This document shows positions 1 to 10,600 of a stretch of 64,000 nucleotides of DNA, piece by piece. Position 1 is the first letter of the stretch, and every line of letters begins with the position of its first letter. A program made the translations under genes and the position numbers. Below the pieces are notes generated by a model. That model was not told the origin of the DNA and made no database searches. It was given only the letters and a program-made list of their open reading frames with translations. The stretch is from Cannabis sativa. Its lineage: Eukaryota > Streptophyta > Magnoliopsida > Rosales > Cannabaceae. The stretch is taken from positions 6,510,001-6,574,000 of the forward strand of contig NC_083603.1 of the NCBI RefSeq assembly GCF_029168945.1. The letters are read 5' to 3'.

Positions 1-356
1 TTAAATGAATGAAAAAGAAGAAAAAAGTTTAAGGTAGTTGTAGAAAGTTCAAAGTTTAGGGGGGATATACGTGTATAAATTATTGATTAGGTGACTTTTG
101 GGAAATATCAATGTTATCCAATGACAAAAACTTTAAAGGGGCAGCATATAAAGTTATGGCAAGCAATTTCCTATTCCATTTAATTCTATTTTTTTTTTCT
201 GAGAGCATCAATATTCGCTAGGCCATCTTGAATTTCTATAGAATCTCTCATGTGTCTTGTGTGTGAGTCTTTGTGTAAAATTTGTTGTTGTGTTTTACTT
301 TGTTTATTTTGTGTTGTCATTGCTCGAGGACGAGCAAGATTCTAAGTTTGGGGTGT
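1..356 (+). mobile_element. 3' internal end of a Tat/Athila-like Ty3 retrotransposon
   Basis: Non-coding tail of an LTR element that begins outside the window. No reading frame is visible. It ends in a perfect 7-bp hairpin (arms 320-326 and 331-337, loop AGGA) followed by a purine-rich stretch AAGTTTGGGGTGT that serves as the polypurine tract just before the LTR. A 'gctcgaggacgagc...aagtttggggtgttgataac' junction of this style is typical of plant Tat/Athila-type Ty3 elements; the lineage is inferred from that signature only. Confidence 0.6.
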
Positions 357-830
357 TGATAACTCTAAGATTTAGAGTTATTTTCATATCTTTAAGCTTG
401 AATTTAATGTGAATTGTGGAGCAATTAGTGTCTAACCTATGTAATTGTGTTTAGTTTGTTGTGTCTTTGTAATAAATGGAAGTGTGTGTGTTAGTAAGTG
501 TTAGATGGACTTATGTTGTTGTTTTTATGTGTTTTAAGTAGAAAAAAAATACAAGAATAGGTATTTGGAAATGTTTAGTTTCTTATTTTTAGATTATTTA
601 GTTTAAAAAGTTATTTCTCAAGTTTAGAATCAAGGCTACAAATTTTTCTCATGAATTAATGTGTGACTTTATTTTATTTTTATTTGAAATTCTTGGAATT
701 ACTTTTAGTTGATTTAACATTATTTAGTAAAAAGTCCCTGTGGAGACGAACTTTGATTACTTATCATTGTATTACTTGTTTGTGATTGTGTACACTTGCG
801 CAATTATAAAGCAATAAAATTTTCACAACA
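357..830 (+). repeat. 3' LTR of the Tat/Athila-like element
   Basis: A 474-bp segment starting TGATAACTC directly after the polypurine tract and ending TTTCACAACA, giving TG...CA ends. Its last third carries the 'agtccctgtggagacgaac...acttgcgcaatt' type of text common at the ends of plant Ty3 LTRs. The partner LTR lies outside the window, so boundaries rest on one copy. Confidence 0.55.
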
Positions 831-1321
831 ATTTTTATCTAATTTTATTTAATATACTAATTCAGTAATTATTTGTATACTAAATTATGCTCTCAGACTT
901 TGATATTTATCAAATCACGTCCCTCGAACTTGTACATGTACTAAATTATGTCCTTAAATTTTGATATGTAACAAATCATTATTAAAATTAGAAAAAATCA
1001 TTAAATTTAACTATCTCAATAATTTTGAGAGATTTTTAACGACATTAAAAATTTAGAAACATACATGTTAAAATTTGAGAGAAAAAAATTCTAATTAGTC
1101 ATTAAATAAATGAAGGTTAAAAAAATGAAATTAACCCATATACTATTTTTTTTAACTTTTTTTCAAATTTACAAGTTTGTATTTCTAAAGTGGTTGGCAA
1201 TAAGAGTTTATGTACGTTTTTTGTAATAAGGATTTCTACGTAGAATTCCGTAAAAATGAAAAAATCCCTAAAGAAAATAGTTTATAAAAAAACATAAATA
1301 AATAAATTAGGAACAAAGAAC
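831..1321. other. AT-rich intergenic stretch
   Basis: No gene seen. Bases 861-970 hold two diverged copies of a 'tactaaattatg.cct...ttgata' motif, probably an old short repeat. The rest is simple AT-rich sequence. Confidence 0.4.
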
Positions 1322-1590
1322 TTAGGTGGCGTTTGGTTACTAAGTGAAAATGGAATGAGAATAGGAATAAGAATGGAAAGGAATGGAATTTTTATTCTTT
1401 TGTTTGGTAAAGCCTATGGAATCAACAACGGAATAAGAATTATCATGTTTGGTATTGTATGGAATGGAATAGAACTTTTATTATTTTGACTAAATTACCC
1501 TTTACTCTTCAAAAATTATATTTATTTTATTAAATTACTATTATTTTATGAATTGAACAAATAAATAATATTCTTAGCAAAAAAATATAT

Positions 1591-1769
1591 TTATCATGTG
1601 AGGGAAATGTGCACATTCTCAAACTTAATTATTAAAAAATAAAATAATAAAATTGCATTTAAATATTAAATACAAATACAAGAGTGAAATGTGAGGGAAA
1701 TGTGCACATTCTCAAACTTAATTATTTATCATGTGAGGGAAATGTGCACATTCTCAAACTTAATTATTC
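1591..1769. repeat. About 40-bp unit present three times at the left copia junction
   Basis: The unit 'tgtgagggaaatgtgcacat..tctcaaacttaatta' occurs at about 1597-1633, 1689-1726 and 1733-1766. The third copy runs straight into the truncated LTR at 1764. Between copies 1 and 2 lie an 18-bp stretch of MITE sequence (1655-1672, repeated exactly at 7133-7150 on the other side of the element) and a short piece of LTR (caaatacaagagtga). Confidence 0.8.
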
Positions 1770-1920
1770 CAATGGGGTGAACCCCTATTTATACAAATAC
1801 AAGAGTGAGATATTAAGAAACTAAGAAAAAGGGAAACTAAGGAAAAGAGGAATGTTGATTACAATTAATGACAATAAATAAAAGATTTGGACATCCACAT
1901 AATTAATAATATTTATAACA
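1764..1920 (-). repeat. 3' LTR of the nested copia element, truncated
   Basis: 157 bp that match 6976-7132 almost base for base, starting TGTTATAAATATT on the minus strand next to the polypurine tract. The distal 96 bp found in the other LTR are missing and replaced by the triplicated 40-bp repeat. Confidence 0.8.
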
Positions 1921-2300
1921 CTCCCCCTTGGATGTCCATAATAGCTGCCTTATTAAAAATCTTGCTGAAAACTTGGTCAAAGGAAAAAGAGTATAGTGTA
2001 AACTAACTCCCTCCCCCTCATTTAGGCATTTGTGGAGATCTTCTAATCGACGAATTTCGATCTTGTCTGCCGTCTTCTCAAATGTTGATGTTGGTAATAA
2101 CTTTGTGAATAAGTTTGTAAGATTGACACTTGATTGAATATGTTGAACACCAATATGCATTTTCTTGAAGCGTATAAAGAAGAATTTCGTGAAATGTGTT
2201 CTAACTCTATCTCCTTCAATGTACCTCCTTTTAGTTGAACGATGCAAGCAGTATTATCCATAGAGAATTGCTTGGGTTGATACTTCTTTATTGAGTGCAA
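1903..2300 (-). pseudogene. Copia pol remnant: end of RNase H, frameshifted
   Basis: Two overlapping minus-strand frames share the work. The upstream frame (2300 down to about 2180) has DNTACIVQLKGG, matching the RNase H segment around the last catalytic Asp of copia pol. The downstream frame has LFTKLLPTSTFEK and IEIRRLEDL, the usual C-terminal end of copia RNase H. A frameshift near 2190 separates them, so no intact protein is made. The stop and polypurine tract follow at once, as expected at the 3' end of a copia element. Confidence 0.75.
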
Positions 2301-2585
2301 TCCATATGTTTCCCGAATATGCTATGTCAATGATCTCACTCACACACATTCTCTACTTGCTTCATAAAATGCAAGTATGTTAACATGATTTATAGTTGCC
2401 TCGTTAAAAACCTTGCCAGAAAAACCCAGTGGGACAAAATTTGAGCTAAGGAAAAAAGAGTACAATATATATTTCATATTCATAACTATTTGCAAGTTGC
2501 CTCGTTAAAAACCTTGCCAGGAAAACCCATTGGGACAAAACCTGAACTAAGGGAAAAAGAGTGCAACATGAATATGTCTCCCCCT
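1936..2585 (-). repeat. Three copies of an approximately 90-bp module near the copia 3' end
   Basis: The module reads on the plus strand 'gttgcctcgttaaaaacctt' followed by 'gccaggaaaaccca', a GGGACAAA segment and a 'gaaaaagagt' end. Copies start at about 1944 (diverged), 2395 and 2496. Copies 1 and 3 are each followed by a 'ctccccct' tract that reads as a polypurine run on the minus strand. This looks like tandem duplication of the post-pol/polypurine region. Confidence 0.7.
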
Positions 2586-2965
2586 CATGCACATATGATC
2601 CATAATTCTTTTGGTGATAATATATCTCATAAGATTATTGTTATCACTTTTAAAATATCACCATATATAATCTTTGATCATATATTTTCTATAACTCTTC
2701 CAGAGTATGTATGGACTTCTAAATTATAGATGAGGGGTTCGTGGAACATTAGTCTTTATCCAACTAATTGTATCATTCATGTGTGTACACAACTTTGTTC
2801 ATACGAAAATTTAAAATTTCAAGTAGATATGAACATAACACATTAATGGTACTATAAATTTTCATTTGTGACAATGATGGTACCCCAAGACCATATATTT
2901 ATTCCATCTTGTTTTATGATCTTAATTTCCATATCAAATGATCATATATCTATAATTCTTGATAC

Positions 2966-5900
2966 ATTGAAGTACTTCAGGACTTCAATACTAATGAACA
3001 AACTTTATACATTAATATTTCTCGAAATACAAAAGAAATAAAAGTTTGTTCTTCAATTAATCAAAAACTCTTAAAGAGTCTATCACAACGTATAATTTAC
3101 GTATTTATATTGCATAGACAACCATAGGTATTTTTCAAATAATAATTTACTTACATGTCTTTATTTCATACAAAAATCTTTGTCATATAGTGCGCGCGAC
3201 TTTGAATTTATATCACTTAAGACATGTATTAAATTCTTCTAGAATTTTTAGATAAGGCTTATTTCAAATTCTAACTATATTAGGAGCTCCAAATAAATAA
3301 CCTTTTGTTGCAACATTTATGTGACGCTTATAAATCCTCATAAAATATATTCCAGGCTATAATCAAATCATGATTATATTTTCTCAATATTTAAGCCTTA
3401 CTTCAATCAATCTCATGTCTATGCAAACTTTGTACAACAATTCATTATGTACAAATACATATATGCAAATTTCTCATTAGAAATATTTATTTGCACACCC
3501 TACAGGTCTTACTTCACTTTATGTGAGTAAATTTGCCTGGATTGCGTCATAATATTTTGGCCAAAAATCAAAATGTATGTCGATAATTCTCGACAAATCT
3601 AATACAATGATCCTTGCTATCTCATGTTAGTTTATTGCATATGCAAACATTCAATATTTATTGTCGACAAAAATTTCAATAAATGATAATTTCCTCCCAT
3701 ATTGACATAACTTATAGAGATCTCTTTAAATTACATATTTTTCAAATATGTTTATCATTTATAGGTACCTATATAGAATCAACGGGGATTCAATTATGAT
3801 CAAATGTGTTATGTCTAACTTCTCTTGGGAGTCTTTTCGAGTACCGTTTTCATCACGGTTATCATTTTAATACTTTATAACATTAAGGTATCTCCATGAG
3901 TACCTCTAGATTTAACAACTTCAGGGCAAATCAAATGAACATTTACTAACAATTTCTATATTGTTCATTTACGCTTCAGGCGTTTTCAACTCATTCTAAC
4001 TCAACTTTGAATAATATTGATTTGCAGTTGGTATATATCATTTTGAACTATATTGCTCTTATATACTTTGTGCAAGGATCATTTTTCAAAAATTATCATC
4101 GATCCCAACTGCTTCTCTCCCCCTGATCGAGAGAATTTTTAAAAATTGTGATATCTAATAATATTAATATACCTGTAGGGATTTCAGTATATCACAATGA
4201 ATCAATATTTGTTTAAACTCATATATACTATATGACATTGAACTTCGGAGTTCAATAACTTCGATTTCAAGTTCAATACTTATGAACTTAATTCATTTCT
4301 AAGAATGAGTCATACGTGTATAATTAGAAATACATAAATTTACACATTTTGTAAATGCATGATCATATAATCTTATCACATCGATAAGAAACTATGCAAT
4401 AAAAATCTAACAATGGCTCAAGATTGTTAAAAAAAATATAATTTAAATATTTTCTATGTACAAATATATGCACATTCTTCTTTTGAGCCTTATAAATTAA
4501 CAATGAGAAGAATATTCTGGTTCTTCAATAAAATTTAGTCAAATCCTTTGACAATTTATTGCATATGATTTATCATGTCAAAATAATTCAATTAATGAAC
4601 TTCAGGTTCACTATAATTTGTATTTCAATGAAACTTTCAAAAGTAATGTAAATTCATTACAACATAATCATTATAAGTTTCATTTTTATATACACGAATA
4701 ATATAATTATATTATTCTCCAAAACATATACACTCTTCAGGAGTCACTATTATGTTTATCAAACTTTATATTTCTTCAGGAATCACTATCATCAATTCAA
4801 TGATGTGTATAATATAAAATGTACATGACAACTTCATCATGTTGTTATAATGGTCAAATAGATATAACCATAATATATCATTCATGTTTCCTGGTATCTT
4901 TTTAACAAGTCGTCTAATTTATTAATAGACTATTCATCAGTCTAATTATCATGACTTGATATATTATATATTTAAATGTACAACCAGTACATATAATAAG
5001 TTATTTCTTATTATACTTTCATAACTAGATAAAAATTATACATCTAGGTACATACAAATATATTTTACTACTCTAAGTAGCAATTGTATGTAAGACTTCT
5101 TTAGGAAGCTTTTCAAATAATTATTTTGTGATTCTTTATCACTTTGATTATATTAGATCACTAACAAATATTAATAAATTATATATTCACTTTTGGGAAT
5201 ATGCAAACTAAATTATATAGTAACTATATATATACACATATTCTGCACCAACAATAGTTTGAAACTATTGATTTCAAGAAATAATAAAATATGTATAAAT
5301 TAATTTACTTCTGGCATTGCCAATATATGTGAAATCTATATTCTTTGAAATAGAATTTCATGTCTATTCATTCTCTTTAGGTAATGATATTTAAATATTC
5401 TAAATGTACAATAAGTTTGTACAATTCACATTCTATTAAATAATCAAGTATACTTTTATCTTGATTATAAGTATGTCCGTACTACAGGTACGCGACCACT
5501 ATTATTAAATTCCACACATGATATATAAATTTCATGCACTTTGATTATGTGTGGTATCTCATCTTTTAGTTGTTTCCACTTTTTCTGGAAATATTTGAGT
5601 AGTAAATAATGTCATTGATTATTTAAAATCATTACATTCACTTCGGGGAATGACGTTGAACAAGTAGAACATTATTATAAATTTCTTAAAAATTTATTAC
5701 TTGTTCATCCATAAAAAATATCAGAAATTATTCAACAATTTCTTTTACGATATTTCAAAGAATATATGAATGCAATTTTTGCATAGTCTCCAAGATGTAT
5801 GCAAAATTTAATCTCTAACATATGTCAGATTCAATAATTTCGAACATTGCAAGTAATAACAATGTATAATAACATGACTAATACGAGGAATCTTTAAAAG

Positions 5901-6290
5901 TGATTGACTTCAATTCGTATCATTCTCTGCAGGGAATGATGAACAATAAATACTGCCTCATGTATTAAAATAACATTAGTCATGCTCATTGTTATTCTTA
6001 TACTTTAATGTTTCAATGCAATTTTCTTAACATTCTTTTTGGGTATTCAAAACCCACTATAAAATTGCATCAATAATAATCATTTTTAATGATTCTTTAG
6101 TTGTATTCACATAAATACAATCATTTTTTTTCTTCGATAAATATAAAACATTTACTTCAGAAAATGTTTGTCAAAATCTATATCGATATTAGATTATTTT
6201 TCATTGTCCTCAAAGAATACAAGAACATATATATAAATATGTATTCATCTCTTTCATTATATATTCATCAACTATATAATGAATATTACG
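2966..6290 (-). repeat. Array of small hairpins with a conserved loop (ACTTCAGG)
   Basis: Non-coding interior of the copia element. Scattered through it are short perfect hairpins whose stems differ but whose loops are alike. Verified examples: 2966-2989 (8-bp stem, loop ACTTCAGG), 3231-3247 (6 bp), 3971-3983 (4 bp, TTCAG), 4237-4256 (8 bp, TCGG), 4596-4610 (5 bp, TTCAG), 4732-4744 (4 bp, TTCAG), 5183-5202 (6 bp, ACTTTTGG), 5478-5492 (5 bp, TACAG), 5635-5652 (5 bp, ACTTCGGG), 5919-5940 (7 bp, TCTGCAGG), 6146-6169 (8 bp, ACTTCAGA). No open frame of note lies in the region. Confidence 0.7.
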
Positions 6291-6291
6291 T

Positions 6292-6560
6292 TTGCATAAT
6301 CTTCTAGATATATGCAAGATTTTATTGAGGACGCATAATCATCAGGATATATGAAATATTTTATCGAGGATGCATAATCTTCAGGATATATACAATTTTT
6401 TTTTATCGATGATGCATAATCTTCAGGATATATGCAATATTTTATCGATGATGCATAATCTTCAGGATATATGCAATATTTTATCGATGATGCATAATCT
6501 TTAGGATATATGCAATATTTTATCGATAATACATAATCTTTTAGATATATGTATAATTTA
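6292..6560 (-). repeat. 39-bp tandem repeat, seven units, each a hairpin
   Basis: Units begin at about 6294, 6333, 6372, 6414, 6453, 6492 and 6531, so the period is 39 bp with one 42-bp unit. Each central unit contains TGCATA, then ATC, a TTCAG loop, GAT, and TATGCA. This forms a 9-bp hairpin with one bulged A and the same loop core as the hairpins scattered over the previous 3 kb. The outer units are more diverged. Confidence 0.85.
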
Positions 6561-6879
6561 TATAGATTTTCTCTATCATATCATAGGCACACATACATTG
6601 TAAATATTATGAATGATAAGAACATAATATATATATATGAAATTAATAATAAATATATAAAAACATATACATACATATATAATATATAGATATATAGATA
6701 AAAAGAAAAAAGAAACCAAATGATTCTTGAAATTGTTTCAGTCAGATGAGTATATATATAAATATATATTTAGTGTATCGTGACTTTGAAACAATTCAAG
6801 AATTTTAACAAAATACTTACATTGGGTCTTAGACAGAGATTCATGCTTGAAGCTTGGGCAGAGACTCGTGCTGATAACG

Positions 6880-7132
6880 TGTTATAAAATAATATAATAT
6901 AATATAAAGTAGATGAGAAGAAAGAAGAAGAAGATGTAGAGAGAAAGAGAAAGTGAAGGAGAATTTCTGAGTTGTTTATTCCAATGGGGTGAACCCCTAT
7001 TTATACAAATACAAGAGTGAGATATTAAGAAACTAAGAAAAAGGGAAACTAAGGAAAAGAGGAATGTTGATTACAATTAATGACAATAAATAAAAGATTT
7101 GGACATCCACATAATTAATAATATTTATAACA
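6880..7132 (-). repeat. 5' LTR of the nested copia element
   Basis: 253 bp with TG...CA ends, read on the minus strand from 7132. It ends TTTATAACA next to the primer-binding region (6861-6879). The inner part is a pyrimidine-rich leader (CTTCTTCTTT) on the minus strand. The other LTR is 1764-1920. Confidence 0.75.
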
Positions 7133-7400
7133 GCATTTAAATATTAAATAATTAGTAATATGATGGTAACATCTAAAAAAAAGTGAGAAGTGGAGGAGGA
7201 TTGATAGGGTAAAATAGACTTTTGTAAGTATGGAATTAGCTTTCAAGTGATTTTATAGTGGAAAAGTAAATCCTTAATTTAGGTGAATTGTAATTCCTTT
7301 GGAATCAAGTTCTAATAAAGAAACTAAACACTTGATTGAGCTTTCTTAAGGAATAGCAAGTCCATTCCAATGCTCTTCATGTGAACCAAACACCACCTTA

Positions 7401-7645
7401 GAGCAAAAGGATCTCTCATCTCAGCTCAAAGTTTCATTCATATTTCTTCTTCACTCCTTATCGTCTTCGTCTTCCTCAAGTAAGTTTTTCACTGTAACTC
7501 TTCTTTTTATTCTATTTAGGGTTTTCAAGGTTTATCATTTTCTGATTATTACTTCCCCAAAACTCAAAAACCCTAAAAACCCTCTCTTTTCTCCCCTCTC
7601 ATTTTAGGGTTTCTGGGATCTTCGAATCGGTAGCGCGTTTCTATA
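7401..7645 (+). promoter_or_regulatory. BRR2 5' region with 5'UTR intron and telo boxes
   Basis: Only about 245 bp separate the MITE from the start codon. A leader exon probably starts near 7400-7440. A likely 5'UTR intron runs from 7480 (GTAAGT donor) to 7607 (TTTTAG acceptor). Three telo-box motifs (TTAGGGTTT or AAACCCTAA) lie at 7516-7524, 7568-7576 and 7604-7612, as in many plant genes for translation and RNA processing. No TATA box is evident. The transcription start is not defined by sequence alone. Confidence 0.55.
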
Positions 7646-10600
7646 ATGGCCCACCTCGGCGGTGGTGCGGAGGCTCACGCCCGATTCAAGCAGTATGAGT
7701 ATCGGGCCAACTCTAGTCTGGTGCTCACCACAGACTCCCGGCCTCGCGATACTCACGAGCCCACTGGAGAGCCTGAAACTCTTTGGGGGAAAATCGATCC
7801 TAAAAGCTTCGGTGATAGGGCTTACAGAGGGAGGCCACCGGAGTTGGATGAGAAATTGAAGAAATCTAAGGAGAAGAAAAAGAAAGAGCGTGACCCTCTT
7901 GCTGAACCTGGTCTGGTTCGTCAGGCTAAGAGACGCCGGCTTCAGGAGGAGAGTGTTCTTACTACTACGGAAGAAGGGGTTTATCAGCCTAGGACGAAGG
8001 AGACTCGTGCTGCTTACGAGGCTATGCTTAGTGTGATTCAGCAACAGTTGGGTGGGCAGCCGTTGAGTATTGTTAGTGGTGCAGCGGATGAGATTTTGGC
8101 TCTTCTTAAGAATGATGTTTTGAAAAACCCTGAAAAGAAGAAAGAGATTGAGAAGTTATTGAATCCTATTCCTAATCAGGTGTTTGATCAGTTGGTTTCT
8201 ATTGGTAGACTTATTACTGATTTTCAAGATGGGAGTGATGCTGCAGATTCGACTGTGACTAATGGTGTTGATGATGCTCTTGATAAAGATATCGGTGTTG
8301 CTGTTGAGATTGAGGGTAATGAGGATGATGATGAAGAGAGTGATCTTGATATGGTCCAAGAGGAAGATGATGAGGATGATGATGATGTGGCAGAGCCTAA
8401 TGAATCTGGGGGTATGCAAATGGGGGCTGGGGTTGATGATGATGATATGCGGGAAGCGAATGAGGGTATGACTCTTAATGTCCAGGATATTGATGCTTAT
8501 TGGCTGCAGAGGAAAATTTCTCAAGCTTTTGAGCAACAGATTGATCCACAACAGTGCCAGAACGTTGCTGAAGTGGTGCTTGGGATTCTAGCTGAGAAAG
8601 ATGATATGGAGGTTGAAAACAAACTGGTGCTGGAACTTGAGTATCAGAAGTTTGATCTCATTAAATTTCTGCTGCGAAATCGGCTGAAGATTGTGTGGTG
8701 TACACGTTTGGCTAGGGCTGAGGACCAAGAGGAGAGGAAGAAAATTGAGGAGGAAATGGTTCAGTTGGGTCCTAATTTGGCTGCAATTCTTGAACAGTTG
8801 TATGCCACCAGGGCCACTGCTAAAGAGAGGCAAAAGAACTTGGAGAAGAGTATTAGAGAGGAAGCTCGAAGATTGAAGGATGAGAGTGGTGGAGATCCTG
8901 AAAGGAGTAGGAGAGTTGACAGAGATTCAGATAGTGGTTGGTTGAAGGGTCAATTGCAGCTCCTTGATCTTGATAGCCTTGCTCTTCAACATGGTAGACT
9001 TTCTTCAAATCATAAATGTATCCTTCCTGATAAATCATTCAGACAAGCAGGTAAAGGGTATGAAGAAATTCATGTTCCAGCATTGAAGCCAAAACCTTTT
9101 GATCCTGAGGAGAAGCTTATAAAGATATCTTCCATGCCCGAGTGGGCACAACCGGCTTTCACAGGGATGACCCAGTTGAACAGGGTGCAGAGCAAGGTGT
9201 ATGAGACTGCTCTTTTCAAGCCAGACAACCTTCTTCTTTGTGCTCCCACTGGGGCAGGAAAAACTAATGTTGCAGTGCTCACCATTCTTCAACAGCTCGG
9301 GTTGCACATGAATAAGGAAGATGGCACAATAAACCACAACGATTACAAGATTGTATACGTTGCGCCTATGAAAGCTCTTGTTGCTGAAGTTGTTGGCAAT
9401 CTGTCTAATCGTTTGCAGCATTATGGTGTGACCGTGAGGGAGCTTAGTGGCGACCAGACTTTAACTCGCCAGCAGATTGAAGAAACTCAGATCATTGTCA
9501 CAACTCCTGAGAAGTGGGACATCATTACAAGGAAGTCAGGTGATCGTACTTATACACAGCTTGTGAAACTTCTGATTATTGATGAAATTCATCTTCTTCA
9601 TGATAATAGAGGTCCTGTGCTTGAAAGTATTGTAGCTAGAACTGTTAGGCAGATTGAAACTACAAAAGAACACATCCGGTTGGTTGGTTTATCGGCTACA
9701 CTGCCAAATTATTTAGATGTTGCATTGTTCTTAAGGGTTGATCACAATAAAGGACTGTTCCATTTTGACAATAGCTATAGGCCTGTCCCTCTTTCGCAAC
9801 AGTATATCGGAATCATGGTAAGGAAGCCACTGCAGAGGTTTCAATTGATGAATGATCTCTGTTATGAGAAGGTGTTGGCCGTAGCAGGCAAGCATCAAGT
9901 TCTTATATTTGTCCACTCAAGGAAGGAGACAGCTAAGACGGCTCGGGCAATACGTGATACTGCACTTGCTAATGATACAATTGGTAGATTTTTGAAAGAA
10001 GACAGTGCCAGCCGTGAAATTCTCCACACACATACAGATCTTGTAAAAAGCAATGATCTTAAAGATCTTGTGCCTTATGGTTTTGCAATTCATCATGCTG
10101 GTTTGAACAGAGCTGACAGACAGCTTGTGGAGGATCTCTTTGCTGATGGGCACATACAAGTTTTGGTCTCCACTGCTACTCTTGCTTGGGGTGTGAATCT
10201 TCCTGCCCATACAGTGATCATTAAAGGTACCCAAATCTATAATCCAGAAAAAGGAGCCTGGACAGAACTAAGTCCTCTGGATGTTATGCAGATGCTTGGT
10301 CGTGCCGGTAGGCCTCAATACGATTCATATGGTGAGGGAATAATTATTACTGGACACAGTGAGCTTCAATACTATCTTTCTTTGATGAATCAACAACTTC
10401 CTATTGAAAGTCAGTTTGTTTCCAAACTGGCTGATCAGTTGAATGCTGAAATTGTACTTGGTACTGTTCAGAATGCCAAAGAGGCTTGTAGTTGGCTTGG
10501 GTACACTTACTTATACGTTCGCATGATTCGAAATCCCACTCTCTATGGTTTGGAAGCTGACGTTCTCAAGAGGGATGTAACTCTGGAAGAACGACGAGCT

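Larger units (their letters stand above)
1764..7132 (-). mobile_element. Degenerate Ty1/copia element nested in the MITE
   Basis: Element on the minus strand. The 5' LTR is 6880-7132, the primer-binding region is just below 6880 (GTTATCAGCACGAG on the minus strand), a pol remnant sits at 1903-2300, the polypurine tract is 1921-1931 (AAGGGGGAG on the minus strand), and the truncated 3' LTR is 1764-1920. Gag, protease, integrase and most of RT are absent. In their place is about 4.5 kb of AT-rich DNA full of small hairpins. The LTR copies are almost identical where they overlap, so the element is not very old although its coding part is gone. A dependent, non-autonomous family that replaced its coding region is possible. 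Confidence 0.75.
1325..7397. mobile_element. Tourist-type (PIF/Harbinger-like) MITE, split by a copia element
   Basis: Terminal inverted repeats GGTGGCGTTTGGTT (1325-1338) and its near-exact complement (7384-7397; 13 of 14 match) are flanked by TTA on both sides (1322-1324 and 7398-7400), the target duplication of PIF/Harbinger elements. The inner left arm is rich in 'ggaatgagaataggaat', and the right arm has the matching complement, as in Tourist MITEs. The MITE itself is about 0.6 kb; the other 5.4 kb is the inserted copia element. No transposase is present. Confidence 0.75.

Noticed and set aside
6101..6307. Plus-strand 68-codon frame in the copia interior.
   Set aside because: AT-rich, antisense to the element, overlaps a hairpin, no family resemblance.
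6292..6560. 39-bp repeats considered as a CRISPR array.
   Set aside because: Units are contiguous without unique spacers, and the context is a plant retroelement.
8156..8551. Long minus-strand frame inside BRR2 exon 1.
   Set aside because: It is the shadow of the acidic repeat-rich stretch of BRR2, with no features of its own.
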